This document shows positions 17,646 through 27,360 of a stretch of DNA of 64,000 bases, piece by piece. Positions within the stretch are counted from its first letter, which is position 1. Each line of letters opens with the position of its first letter. Where the stretch lies: positions 1 through 64,000 of the forward strand of contig JAAUZV010000021.1 of the NCBI GenBank assembly GCA_014804425.1, written 5' to 3'. The translations under genes and the position numbers were made by a program. The notes beneath the pieces were generated by a model. That model ran no database searches and was not told where the DNA came from. It saw nothing but the letters and a program-made list of their open reading frames with translations. Source of the DNA: Lachnospiraceae bacterium. Its GTDB lineage: Bacteria > Bacillota > Clostridia > Lachnospirales > Lachnospiraceae.

Positions 17646-18230
17646 TTGGGTGAAAAGTCTTTACAGAAGAAAGAATATATACTGCAAAAGGCAAGGGAAG
17701 TATTCGCTGAAAAAGGCTACAAGGCAGTTACGATGAAGGATGTCGTGGATGCGTGCGAGATCAGCCGTGGCGGTCTCTATCTCTATTTTGACAGCACGCA
17801 GGAATTATTTTTGGCGGTTCTGAAAAAAGAATCGGAGGAAGCGGACGATATTTTTTCTCGTGAGATTCATGAGGATGCGACGGCGGCCGATATTCTGACC
17901 TTGTTTCTGAAAGAGCAGAAGAAGGAACTGCTGCGAAAAAAGGATACGCTGACTGTTGCAATCTATGAATTCTTTTTCTGCCATCAGGTGCCGAAAAAAG
18001 AAAACGTGCTGCGTCAGCAGTTCGATACCGCCGTGAAAGTCTTGGAGGTGTTGATCAAGACCGGCGTAGAGAGCGGAGAGTTCGTATGTGCGAGTCCCAA
18101 GGCGATGGCACGTAATATCATGCTGATCCTCGAGGGATTGAAGATCGCCTCCTGTTCTATGGGGATCACTGAGGAGATGATCAATGAAGAAATGGTGATC
18201 ATCATGCAGGGGCTGGTAAAAGAAGACTAA
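17646..18230 (+). CDS. TetR/AcrR family transcriptional regulator
   Basis: 194 residues. N-terminal helix-turn-helix domain: ILQKAREVFAEKGYKAVTMK, DVVDACEISRGGLYLYFDST; the C-terminal ligand domain (about 60-190) is unassigned. The only in-frame start is TTG at 17646, with a weak GGGTA binding site. It may be cotranscribed with the small unknown gene before it and is closed by tandem hairpins. Target genes are not evident; purL, the next gene, is not a usual TetR target. Confidence 0.85.
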   Translation: MGEKSLQKKEYILQKAREVFAEKGYKAVTMKDVVDACEISRGGLYLYFDSTQELFLAVLKKESEEADDIFSREIHEDATAADILTLFLKEQKKELLRKKDTLTVAIYEFFFCHQVPKKENVLRQQFDTAVKVLEVLIKTGVESGEFVCASPKAMARNIMLILEGLKIASCSMGITEEMINEEMVIIMQGLVKED

Positions 18231-18231
18231 A

Positions 18232-18288
18232 AAAGAACGCTGCGCGTTCTTTCAAAAGAGTTTGCTTTTTGGCAAACTCTTTTTTAAG
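18232..18288 (+). terminator. Two tandem hairpins between the TetR gene and purL
   Basis: Hairpin 1: AAAGAACGC (18232-18240), loop TGC, GCGTTCTTT (18244-18252), starting right after the TetR stop. Hairpin 2: AAAAGAGTTTGC (18254-18265), loop TTTTTG, GCAAACTCTTTT (18272-18283) continuing in T residues. Hairpin 2 is a clear intrinsic terminator. Only about 50 bases remain before purL, with no obvious promoter in them. Confidence 0.8.
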
Positions 18289-18336
18289 CAAAACAGACAA
18301 ATTAGGCGCAGGCAGAAAGGAGCAATGGTACTTGGC

Positions 18337-21300
18337 ATGAGTGAGGTAAAGCGTATTTATGTGGAAAAGAAGCAGCCGTATGCGGCGGCGGCAAAGGAGT
18401 TGACGGAGGACATCCGCGGCTATCTCGGGATGGACGGCGTGAAAGCGGTGCGTATGCTGATCCGTTATGATGTGGAGAATATATCCGATGAGGTGTTTGA
18501 GCAGGCTTGCAGATGCGTTTTTTGCGAGCCGCCCGTTGATATGCTTTACCGTGAGACGATCGAGGTGCCCGAAGGGGCGCATGTGTTCAGCGTGGAATAT
18601 CTGGCGGGTCAGTTTGATCAGAGAGCCGATTCGGCGGTGCAGTGCGTCCGCTTCTTAAAAGAGGATGAGGAGCCGATCATTAAAACGGCTGTCACCTACA
18701 TTGTCGAGGGCGATGTGACGGATGCGCAGATGGAAAAGATCAAGGCATACTGCATCAACCCTGTGGATTCGAAGGAGACGGGCTTAAAAAAGCCCGACAC
18801 CCTGCGCGTGGATTATGCGGAACCGGACGACGTGGCGGTTCTTCAGGGCTTTATCCAAATGGCAGACGGGGAATTTCGCGCACTGTACGATTCTTTAGGG
18901 CTGGCAATGACCTATGAGGACTTTTTACATATTCAGCGCTATTTTAACGGGGAGGAGCACCGCGACCCGACGATGACGGAAATCCGCGTGCTGGACACCT
19001 ACTGGTCCGATCACTGCCGGCATACGACGTTTTCCACGGAGTTAAAGGATGTCACGTTCGCGGACGGGAAATACCGCGCGCCGATCGAAGCATCCTATCA
19101 GAGCTATCTCGATGCGCGGAAGGAACTGTATGCGGGACGGAGCGATAAATTTGTCTGCCTGATGGACTTGGCGCTCATGGCGATGCGCAAGTTAAAGGCG
19201 GAGGGAAAACTGGAGGATATGGAGAAATCCGATGAGATCAATGCCTGCTCGATCGTCGTACCGGTTGAGGTTGACGGAAAAGAGGAGGAGTGGCTCGTCT
19301 TTTTCAAGAACGAGACGCATAACCATCCGACGGAGATCGAACCGTTCGGAGGCGCGGCGACCTGCCTTGGCGGTGCGATCCGCGATCCGCTTTCGGGACG
19401 GGGCTATGTCTATCAGGCGATGCGTATCACCGGAGCGGCGGATCCGACCGTGCCGGTAGAGCAGACCCTGCAGGGCAAGCTTTCTCAGAAAAAGCTTGTG
19501 CGCGGGGCGGCAAGCGGCTATTCGTCCTACGGCAACCAGATCGGTCTTGCGACAGGATATGTCAAGGAAGTATACCATCCCGATTATGTGGCAAAAAGAA
19601 TGGAGATCGGCGCGGTCATGGGCGCGGCGCCGAGAAAGCATGTCATCCGTGAAAATTCCGAGCCGGATGATGTGATCATTCTGCTCGGCGGACGCACGGG
19701 ACGCGACGGCTGCGGCGGCGCGACGGGCTCCTCGAAGGTGCACACAACGCAGTCTTTATCGACATGCGGTGCGGAAGTACAGAAGGGAAATGCGCCGACT
19801 GAGAGAAAAATCCAGCGTCTGTTCCGCAGACCGGAAGTGACGCGCATCATCAAGAAATGTAATGATTTCGGCGCGGGCGGCGTATCCGTGGCAATCGGCG
19901 AGCTTGCGGACGGTCTGAAAGTCGATCTGGATAAGGTGCCGAAAAAATACGCGGGCTTAGACGGTACGGAGCTTGCCATTTCCGAATCGCAGGAGCGTAT
20001 GGCAGTCGTTGTTTCCCCGAAGGATGCGGAGGAATTCCTCGGCTATGCCGCGGAGGAAAATTTAGAGGCGGTCAAGGTTGCGGTCGTAACAAAAGAGCCG
20101 CGTCTGGTGCTGACATGGCGCGGAAAAGAGATCGTCAATATTGCAAGAGCGTTCCTTGACACAAACGGCGCGCATCAGGAGACCGCGGTCAAGGTCGATA
20201 TACCGGATGAAGCGGAGAATTATTTGAATAAAACGGCGATCCCGGATGTGGAAGCCGCTCTGAAAAACGGCGATGTGCGCGGTGCTTGGCTGAGAACGCT
20301 GCGGGATCTGAACGTCTGCTCGCAGAAGGGTCTTGTGGAGATGTTTGACTCCTCCATCGGCGCGGGCAGCGTCTATATGCCCTACGGCGGCAAGTATCAG
20401 TTGACGGAGACGCAGACGATGGTTGCGAAGCTGCCGACGCTGACCGGCAAAACGGATGTGGTAACGATGATGAGCTACGGTTTCGATCCGTATTTATCAA
20501 GCTGGAGCCCGTATCACGGGGCGGTCTATGCCGTGACGCAGTCCTTGAGCAAGATCGTGGCGGCGGGCGGTGATTACCGCAAGGTACGCTTTACGTTTCA
20601 GGAATATTTCCGCCGCATGACAAAGGAACCCTCGCGCTGGAGTCAGCCGTTTGCGGCGCTGCTCGGTGCGTACGATGCACAGATCGGCTTCTCTCTTCCG
20701 TCCATCGGCGGAAAGGACAGCATGTCCGGTACGTTCAACGAGATTGATGTGCCGCCGACACTCGTATCGTTTGCGGTGGATGTGGCGCATGAAAAAGATA
20801 TCATCACGCCGGAACTGAAAAAAGCAGGGAATCTGCTTGTGAAATTTACTCTGGAAAAAGACGAATATGCGCTTCCTGTCTATGAGAAGGTGACGGCGCT
20901 TTATGACGCAGTGGCTGGGCTGATCGCGGACGGCGTGATCGTGTCCGCTTACACGCTGGATGCGTACGGCGCGGCGGCAGCCCTTTCCAAGATGGCGTTC
21001 GGAAACGGACTGGGCGTGCGGATCGCGGATACCGTTTCTCCCGAAACCCTCTTTGCCAATGAGATGGGCGGTCTGATCGCGGAGATTCCGGCGGACCGCA
21101 TCGGGGAAGTAACCATTCCGCATGAACTCGTCGGTGAAGTGACGGCGCAGGATTTCGTGTGCGGCGATATGGTTCTTTCTAATGAGGAGGCGCTGAACGA
21201 GTGGAAAGCAAAGTTGGAGCGCGTGTTCCCCACGAAGGCGGAAAAAGGAACCGAGGCGGTGGACACAGGGCTTTACCGCGCGGACAGCATTCATATCTGT

Positions 21301-22113
21301 AAGCAGAAAGTGGCAAAGCCGACCGTATTTATTCCCGTATTCCCCGGAACCAACTGCGAATACGACAGCGGCAGGGCATTTGAGCGTGCGGGGGCGAATG
21401 TGGTCACAAGGGTATTCCGCAATCTGACTGCGGAAGATATCCGCGAGTCCGTAGCGGAATTCGAGAAAGCGATCGCGGGGGCGCAGATCATCATGTTCCC
21501 GGGCGGCTTTTCCGCGGGCGACGAGCCGGACGGCAGCGCGAAATTTTTTGCGACGGCATTCCGCAATGCGAAGTTAGAGGAGGCGGTGAGAAAGCTCCTT
21601 GATGAGCGGGACGGCTTAGCGCTCGGCATCTGCAACGGTTTTCAGGCGCTCATTAAGCTCGGGCTTGTGCCGCACGGAAAAATCGTCGGACAAAATGAGG
21701 ATTCACCGACGCTGACATTTAATACGATCAACCGCCATATTTCCAAAATGGCATATATCAAGGTGGTGTCCAACCTGTCCCCGTGGTTAGCGGGCGCGGA
21801 ACTTGGAAATACTTATGTCAACCCGGCGTCGCACGGAGAGGGGCGCTTTGTCGCTCCCGCAGAATGGGTGGACAAGCTGTTCGCAAACGGACAGGTGGCG
21901 ACGCAGTATGCGGACCCGGACGGAAACATTTCCATGGATGAGGAGTGGAATATCAACGGTTCCTATCGGGCGATCGAGGGCATCACGTCGCCGGACGGGC
22001 GTGTCCTTGGCAAAATGGCGCATTCCGAGCGCCGCGGGGAAAGCGTTGCGATCAATATTTACGGCGAGCAGGACTTAAAAATCTTCGAGTCGGGCGTAAA
22101 ATATTTTATGTAA
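18337..22113 (+). CDS. purL: Phosphoribosylformylglycinamidine synthase, single-chain
   Basis: 1258 residues. Catalyses the ATP- and glutamine-dependent conversion of FGAR to FGAM in purine synthesis. All parts of the large form are on one chain: N-terminal PurS-like region, two AIRS/AIRS_C pairs (YWSDHCRHTTF and NETHNHPTEIEPFGGAATC in the first; IGGKDSMSGTF in the second), and a C-terminal class I glutaminase with FPGTNCEYDSGRAFERAG, nucleophile Cys in GLALGICNGFQ, and the catalytic His/Glu in the SHGEGRF segment. Start: 18337 fits the family N terminus but GGAG is 14 bases away; ATG 18325 is only two bases from GGAG. No other pur genes are in the window; a HAD phosphatase gene follows 15 bases on. 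Confidence 0.95.
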   Translation: MSEVKRIYVEKKQPYAAAAKELTEDIRGYLGMDGVKAVRMLIRYDVENISDEVFEQACRCVFCEPPVDMLYRETIEVPEGAHVFSVEYLAGQFDQRADSAVQCVRFLKEDEEPIIKTAVTYIVEGDVTDAQMEKIKAYCINPVDSKETGLKKPDTLRVDYAEPDDVAVLQGFIQMADGEFRALYDSLGLAMTYEDFLHIQRYFNGEEHRDPTMTEIRVLDTYWSDHCRHTTFSTELKDVTFADGKYRAPIEASYQSYLDARKELYAGRSDKFVCLMDLALMAMRKLKAEGKLEDMEKSDEINACSIVVPVEVDGKEEEWLVFFKNETHNHPTEIEPFGGAATCLGGAIRDPLSGRGYVYQAMRITGAADPTVPVEQTLQGKLSQKKLVRGAASGYSSYGNQIGLATGYVKEVYHPDYVAKRMEIGAVMGAAPRKHVIRENSEPDDVIILLGGRTGRDGCGGATGSSKVHTTQSLSTCGAEVQKGNAPTERKIQRLFRRPEVTRIIKKCNDFGAGGVSVAIGELADGLKVDLDKVPKKYAGLDGTELAISESQERMAVVVSPKDAEEFLGYAAEENLEAVKVAVVTKEPRLVLTWRGKEIVNIARAFLDTNGAHQETAVKVDIPDEAENYLNKTAIPDVEAALKNGDVRGAWLRTLRDLNVCSQKGLVEMFDSSIGAGSVYMPYGGKYQLTETQTMVAKLPTLTGKTDVVTMMSYGFDPYLSSWSPYHGAVYAVTQSLSKIVAAGGDYRKVRFTFQEYFRRMTKEPSRWSQPFAALLGAYDAQIGFSLPSIGGKDSMSGTFNEIDVPPTLVSFAVDVAHEKDIITPELKKAGNLLVKFTLEKDEYALPVYEKVTALYDAVAGLIADGVIVSAYTLDAYGAAAALSKMAFGNGLGVRIADTVSPETLFANEMGGLIAEIPADRIGEVTIPHELVGEVTAQDFVCGDMVLSNEEALNEWKAKLERVFPTKAEKGTEAVDTGLYRADSIHICKQKVAKPTVFIPVFPGTNCEYDSGRAFERAGANVVTRVFRNLTAEDIRESVAEFEKAIAGAQIIMFPGGFSAGDEPDGSAKFFATAFRNAKLEEAVRKLLDERDGLALGICNGFQALIKLGLVPHGKIVGQNEDSPTLTFNTINRHISKMAYIKVVSNLSPWLAGAELGNTYVNPASHGEGRFVAPAEWVDKLFANGQVATQYADPDGNISMDEEWNINGSYRAIEGITSPDGRVLGKMAHSERRGESVAINIYGEQDLKIFESGVKYFM

Positions 22114-22128
22114 GGAGCAATTCGTTAT

Positions 22129-22785
22129 ATGGCAGAACAAACGGTCAAAGCGGACAGCATCATTTTTGATGTGGACGGCACCATATGGGATTCGCGCGAT
22201 ACGGTTGCGGAGTCGTGGAATGTTGTCATGGAGAAGTATTATCCGGAAAAGGGCGCATTTCCGAAGGAATTTCTGACGGGGCTGTTCGGAAAGACCATGG
22301 AGGATATTGCTGCCGCACTGTTTCCGGAGCTGCACGGCGAGGAGCGCGCACAGATGGCGGAGCGCTGCTTTTCCTATGAGAACGAGCTGCTGCATGAAAA
22401 GCCGGGCATGGTATACGACGGCGTGAAAGAGACCATGGCGCTTCTTGCAGAGCGGTTTCCGCTTTTCATCGTCAGCAATTGTCAGTGCGGCTATATTGAG
22501 GTCTGCATGAAGGGGGCGGGGATCACGGAATTCATCACCGATCATCTCTGTTACGGCGACACGCTTGCGCCGAAGAGCGAGACCATGCGCCGTCTGATCG
22601 AAAAGCACGGATTAAAGCAGCCTGTCTATGTCGGGGATACGCAGGGCGACGCGGACGCGTGCATGGAGGCGGGCGTACCGATGATCTTTGCGGCATACGG
22701 ACTTGGGAACGTGGCAAAACCGCTGCTTTCCATTGATTCGATCAGACAGCTTCCGCAGATAGTTGAACAATGTTCAAATTTATGA
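22129..22785 (+). CDS. HAD family hydrolase (phosphoglycolate phosphatase-like)
   Basis: 218 residues. Motif I IIFDVDGTIWDSRD with nucleophile and acid Asp, motif II Ser in LFIVSNCQCGY, motif III Lys in DTLAPKSETM, motif IV YVGDTQGDADAC; helical cap at about 20-90. A subfamily IA phosphatase of the Gph/PpaX group; the substrate is unknown. TAAGGAG precedes the start, and the gene follows purL by 15 bases, so it is very likely read from the purL transcript. It could serve as a nucleotide or phosphosugar phosphatase. Confidence 0.88.
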   Translation: MAEQTVKADSIIFDVDGTIWDSRDTVAESWNVVMEKYYPEKGAFPKEFLTGLFGKTMEDIAAALFPELHGEERAQMAERCFSYENELLHEKPGMVYDGVKETMALLAERFPLFIVSNCQCGYIEVCMKGAGITEFITDHLCYGDTLAPKSETMRRLIEKHGLKQPVYVGDTQGDADACMEAGVPMIFAAYGLGNVAKPLLSIDSIRQLPQIVEQCSNL

Positions 22786-22845
22786 CGGGCACTACGGTGA
22801 CACAAAATGGTACTATTTTACCAGAAAACAGGGCGCGAACGGCTG

Positions 22846-22874
22846 TTGAAGCGGGAAGCGCCCTATGTTATAAT
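22846..22874 (+). promoter_or_regulatory. Promoter for carAB
   Basis: TTGAAG (22846-22851), 17 bases, TATAAT (22869-22874), 38 bases before the carA start. GGGCGC (22831-22836) and GCGCCC (22858-22863) form an inverted repeat around the -35 box, which could be an operator or a chance GC feature. No PyrR leader or attenuator fits in the short leader. Confidence 0.7.
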
Positions 22875-22911
22875 AAACTGATTATGGATTTGGAAGGGAA
22901 TGGATACGACA

Positions 22912-24129
22912 ATGAAAGCATTCTTGATTTTGGAAGACGGCACCGTGTTTGAAGGGTATCACATCGGTGCGGTCAGGGAAGTGGTCAGTGAGATCGTGTT
23001 TAACACCTCCATGGCAGGGTATTTGGAAGTACTGACCGATCCCTCCTACGCCGGGCAGGCGGTGTGCATGACCTATCCGCTGATCGGCAACTACGGTGTC
23101 TGCCATGAGGATATGGAGTCCAAACAGCCATGGCCGGACGGCTTCATTGTCAGGGAATTGTCCGCAGTTCCGAGCAATTTCAGGAGTGACGAAACGATTC
23201 AAAGCTTTCTTGAGCGTCACGGCGTTCCGGGTATCGCCGGTATCGACACACGTGCCCTTGTCAAGCTTCTTCGCGAAAAAGGCACAATGAACGGGATGAT
23301 CACCACGAATGAGCAATTCCGCATCGAATCCATTCTTCCCAAGTTAAAAGAATACCGGACGGGCAGGGTCGTCGAAAAGGTGACCTGCAAAGAGCCCTAT
23401 GTGATAGAGGGAACAAAAGAGCTTTCCGAGAACGGACCCATCTCCGGTTCGTCGCATTTTGATGCGGAACAGTATGCGCGCTTTAAGGAGAGCGGCATGA
23501 CGGAAGGAGAGAGAGAAAAACGCCCCTCCCTTGTGCGGGAGTTAAACGGCGCGGGCATGCGTGTGGCGCTGCTTGATTTCGGCGCAAAGGATAATATTGC
23601 GTATTCGCTTGCACAGCGCGGCTGTCAGGTGACGATCTATCCGGCGGGGACGTCGGCACAGGAGATCATCGCATCCAAACCGGACGGCATCATGTTAAGC
23701 AACGGTCCCGGCGACCCGAAGGAATGCACGGGGGTGATCGCGGAACTCACCAAGCTTTACGAGACGGATTTCCCGATCTTCGGCATCTGCCTCGGACATC
23801 AGCTCATGGCGCTTGCCACGGGTGCGGACACATTCAAGATGAAATATGGACACCGCGGCGGGAACCATCCCGTCAAGGATTTAGCGACAGGCAGAGTTTA
23901 TATCACATCTCAGAATCACGGTTATGTCGTCGATATGGACAAGCTGGATGCGCGGGTTGCCGTGCCTGCATTTGTCAATGTCAATGATGGCACAAACGAA
24001 GGTCTGTCCTATACGGGAAAACGCATTTTTACGGTACAGTACCATCCTGAAGCATGCGCGGGACCGCAGGATTCCGCCTATCTGTTCGACCGTTTTATCA
24101 AGATGATGGAGGAATATAAGAATGCCTAA
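22912..24129 (+). CDS. carA: Carbamoyl-phosphate synthase small (glutaminase) subunit
   Basis: 405 residues. Hydrolyses glutamine and channels ammonia to CarB to make carbamoyl phosphate for arginine and pyrimidine synthesis. N-terminal domain: [20 protein letters not shown], and ITRALV-like [19 protein letters not shown]-terminal class I glutaminase with [10 protein letters not shown], nucleophile Cys in [15 protein letters not shown], and the QYHPEA motif. It is some 30-40 residues longer than most CarA, owing to an extended linker near residues 160-200. Start: ATG 22912 gives the family N terminus; ATG 22900 is the alternative. The stop overlaps carB by eight bases. Confidence 0.95.
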   Translation: MKAFLILEDGTVFEGYHIGAVREVVSEIVFNTSMAGYLEVLTDPSYAGQAVCMTYPLIGNYGVCHEDMESKQPWPDGFIVRELSAVPSNFRSDETIQSFLERHGVPGIAGIDTRALVKLLREKGTMNGMITTNEQFRIESILPKLKEYRTGRVVEKVTCKEPYVIEGTKELSENGPISGSSHFDAEQYARFKESGMTEGEREKRPSLVRELNGAGMRVALLDFGAKDNIAYSLAQRGCQVTIYPAGTSAQEIIASKPDGIMLSNGPGDPKECTGVIAELTKLYETDFPIFGICLGHQLMALATGADTFKMKYGHRGGNHPVKDLATGRVYITSQNHGYVVDMDKLDARVAVPAFVNVNDGTNEGLSYTGKRIFTVQYHPEACAGPQDSAYLFDRFIKMMEEYKNA

Positions 24130-27100
24130 GAATCCTAATATCAAAAAGGTACTGGTGATCGGTTCCGGTCCGATCGTGATCGGACAGGCGGCAGAGTTTG
24201 ATTATGCGGGAACACAGGCATGCCGCTCATTAAAGGAAGAGGGCGTTGAGGTCATCTTGGTTAATTCCAATCCGGCAACGATCATGACGGATGGGGATAT
24301 TGCAGATAAAGTCTATATTGAGCCGTTAAATGCGCGCGTGCTGGAGCAGATCATTCTAAAAGAGCAGCCGGACAGCGTGCTGCCGACGCTGGGCGGACAG
24401 GCGGGCTTAAATCTTGGCATGGAGCTTGCGGAGTCGGGCTTTCTTACGGAGCATGGCGTGAAGCTGATCGGTACGACGGCAATGACGATCAAAAAGGCGG
24501 AAGATCGTCTGGAATTTAAGAATACGATGGAAAAGCTCGGGGAGCCGGTCGCGGCATCCCTTGTGGTTGAGAGTATAGAGGACGGCGTTGCTTTTGCCAA
24601 AAAGATCGGTTATCCGGTTGTGCTCCGCCCTGCCTATACGCTCGGCGGTTCGGGCGGCGGTATTGCCCACAATCAGGTCGAGCTGGAAGAAATCCTGGAA
24701 AACGGTCTGCGGCTTTCGCGTGTCGGGCAGGTGCTCGTGGAGCGCTGTATCGCGGGCTGGAAGGAGATTGAGTATGAAGTGATGCGGGACGGTGCGGGAA
24801 ATGTCATTACCGTCTGCAACATGGAAAATATCGATCCGGTCGGTGTACATACGGGCGACAGTATCGTAGTCGCGCCGTCTCAGACGCTTTCGGATAAAGA
24901 ATATCAGATGCTGCGTACGTCGGCACTCAATATCATCAGTGAGTTAGAGATCACGGGAGGCTGCAACGTGCAGTTTGCGCTGCATCCGACGAGCTTTGAG
25001 TACTGTGTGATCGAGGTGAATCCCCGCGTGAGCCGTTCTTCGGCGCTCGCGTCAAAAGCAACCGGATATCCGATCGCGAAGGTTGCCGCGAAGATCGCGT
25101 TAGGCTATACGCTTGACGAGATTAAAAATGCAATTACGGGCAAGACTTATGCAAGCTTTGAGCCGACGCTTGATTACTGCGTGGTCAAGCTGCCGCGCCT
25201 GCCGTTCGATAAATTTATTACAGCAAAAAGAACACTGACGACCCAGATGAAGGCGACGGGCGAGGTCATGAGCATCTGCACGAATTTTGAGGGAGCGCTC
25301 ATGAAGGCGCTGCGTTCGCTGGAGCAACATGTAGACAGCCTGCGCAGCTATGATTTTACGGGGCTGTCCGAAGAGGAGCTGCTTGCGCGCTTAAAGATCG
25401 TGGATGATCAGCGCATTTTTGTGATCGCTGAGGCGCTGCGTAAGGGGATCAGTTATGAGACGATCCATGAGATTACCATGGTGGATGTCTGGTTTATTGA
25501 TAAGATTAAGGCGATTGTTGCCATGGAGGACCGGCTTTCCGGTGAGCCATTGACGCTGCCGCTCTTAAAAGAGGCAAAGCGCATGGAATTTCCCGATAAC
25601 GTGATCGCCGCGCTGACGGGAAAGCCGCAGGATGAGATCAAGCGGATGCGTTACGAAAACGGCATTGTGGCGGCATTTAAGATGGTGGATACCTGCGCCG
25701 CGGAGTTTGAGGCGGCAACGCCCTACTATTACTCTGTGTATGACGGCGAAAATGAAGCGGTTTTGACGAAGCCGGAGAAGAAAGTACTCGTGCTTGGCTC
25801 CGGTCCCATCCGGATCGGACAGGGAATCGAGTTTGATTACTGCTCCGTCCATGCGACATGGGCATTTGCAAAAGAAGGTTATGAGACCATCATCATTAAC
25901 AATAACCCGGAGACGGTCAGCACGGATTTCGATATTGCGGACAAGCTTTATTTTGAGCCGCTGACGCCGGAGGATGTGGAAAATATCGTAAATATCGAAA
26001 AGCCAGACGGCGCGGTCGTCCAGTTCGGCGGACAGACGGCGATCAAGCTGACGGAAAGCCTGATGAAGATGGGCGTTCCGATCCTCGGTACCAAAGCGGA
26101 GGACGTCGATGCGGCGGAGGACAGGGAACTGTTTGACCGCATTTTGCAGGAGACGGAGATCCCGCGTGCCGCGGGAGGCACGGTCTATACGGCCGAACAG
26201 GCGAAAGAGGTTGCAAACAGGCTCGGTTATCCGGTTCTTGTCAGACCGTCGTATGTGCTTGGCGGACAGGGCATGCAGATCGCGCTTTCCGACGCGGAGA
26301 TCGAGGAGTTTATGGCGGTCATCAACCGCTATGAGCAGGATCATCCGATTCTGGTGGATAAATATCTGATGGGAAAGGAATTGGAGGTTGACGCTGTCTG
26401 CGACGGAAACGACATTCTGATTCCGGGCATCATGGAACATATCGAACGCACGGGCGTTCATTCGGGAGACAGCATTTCGGTGTATCCCGCGCATACGGTC
26501 AGCGAAAAAGTAAAGGAGACCATCGCCGAGTATTCCCGCAGACTGGCAAAGGCGCTGCATGTCAGAGGCCTGATCAATATCCAGTTTATCGCGGTGGGTG
26601 ACGAGGTGTATGTCATAGAGGTCAACCCGCGGTCGAGCCGTACCGTTCCCTATATCAGCAAGGTAACGGGCATTCCGATCGTGGAGCTGGCGACCAAGGT
26701 CATTATCGGCAATACGATCAGGGGACTCGGCTATGAGCCGGGCTTACAGCCGGAGGCAGATTACATCGCCATCAAGATGCCCGTATTCTCTTTTGAAAAA
26801 ATCAGAGGAGCGGAGATCAGCTTAGGACCGGAGATGAAATCGACGGGAGAATGTCTGGGCATCGGCAAAACGTTCCGCGAAGCGCTGTATAAGGCATTTC
26901 TCGGGGCAGGCGTCGATCTGCCGAAGTACAAGCAGATGATCATTACGGTCAAGGATGCGGATAAGGGAGAGGCGATCGAGATCGGCGGGCGCTTTGAGAA
27001 GCTCGGTTATACGATCTATGCGACAAGAAGCACGGCGCAGGTATTAAATGATGCGGGTGTCAAGGCGCGAAAGGTCAACAAGATTCAGCAGGAATCGCCG

Positions 27101-27328
27101 ACGGTCATGGATCTGATCCTCGGTCACCGCATTGATCTTGTCATCGACACGCCGACGCAGGGCAGGGATAAGTCAAGGGACGGATTCCTGATCCGGAGAA
27201 CGGCGATCGAGACGGGAGTCAACTGCTTAACGTCGCTTGATACGGCACGCGCGCTTGTGACAAGCCTGGAGAATGCCGAAGATACGGAAATGACCCTCAT
27301 TGATATTGCGGGGATCGCAAAAAAATGA
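24122..27328 (+). CDS. carB: Carbamoyl-phosphate synthase large subunit
   Basis: 1068 residues, the normal length. Two homologous ATP-grasp halves each start with a repeat of the same motif ([20 protein letters not shown] at the start and [20 protein letters not shown] near residue 555), and a C-terminal MGS-like allosteric domain follows (from about 935, with [20 protein letters not shown]). Uses ammonia from CarA, bicarbonate and two ATP. Translationally coupled with carA. It is the only carbamoyl-phosphate synthase seen here, so it probably serves both arginine and pyrimidine routes. Confidence 0.97.
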   Translation: MPKNPNIKKVLVIGSGPIVIGQAAEFDYAGTQACRSLKEEGVEVILVNSNPATIMTDGDIADKVYIEPLNARVLEQIILKEQPDSVLPTLGGQAGLNLGMELAESGFLTEHGVKLIGTTAMTIKKAEDRLEFKNTMEKLGEPVAASLVVESIEDGVAFAKKIGYPVVLRPAYTLGGSGGGIAHNQVELEEILENGLRLSRVGQVLVERCIAGWKEIEYEVMRDGAGNVITVCNMENIDPVGVHTGDSIVVAPSQTLSDKEYQMLRTSALNIISELEITGGCNVQFALHPTSFEYCVIEVNPRVSRSSALASKATGYPIAKVAAKIALGYTLDEIKNAITGKTYASFEPTLDYCVVKLPRLPFDKFITAKRTLTTQMKATGEVMSICTNFEGALMKALRSLEQHVDSLRSYDFTGLSEEELLARLKIVDDQRIFVIAEALRKGISYETIHEITMVDVWFIDKIKAIVAMEDRLSGEPLTLPLLKEAKRMEFPDNVIAALTGKPQDEIKRMRYENGIVAAFKMVDTCAAEFEAATPYYYSVYDGENEAVLTKPEKKVLVLGSGPIRIGQGIEFDYCSVHATWAFAKEGYETIIINNNPETVSTDFDIADKLYFEPLTPEDVENIVNIEKPDGAVVQFGGQTAIKLTESLMKMGVPILGTKAEDVDAAEDRELFDRILQETEIPRAAGGTVYTAEQAKEVANRLGYPVLVRPSYVLGGQGMQIALSDAEIEEFMAVINRYEQDHPILVDKYLMGKELEVDAVCDGNDILIPGIMEHIERTGVHSGDSISVYPAHTVSEKVKETIAEYSRRLAKALHVRGLINIQFIAVGDEVYVIEVNPRSSRTVPYISKVTGIPIVELATKVIIGNTIRGLGYEPGLQPEADYIAIKMPVFSFEKIRGAEISLGPEMKSTGECLGIGKTFREALYKAFLGAGVDLPKYKQMIITVKDADKGEAIEIGGRFEKLGYTIYATRSTAQVLNDAGVKARKVNKIQQESPTVMDLILGHRIDLVIDTPTQGRDKSRDGFLIRRTAIETGVNCLTSLDTARALVTSLENAEDTEMTLIDIAGIAKK

Positions 27329-27360
27329 CGATGGGGAATAGGGAGAAAACAGAATAGCGG

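Noticed and set aside
25565..26560. A 331-codon minus-strand frame inside carB
   Set aside because: Opposite a certain housekeeping gene; Arg/His/Leu-rich composition typical of an antisense reading, no start signal.
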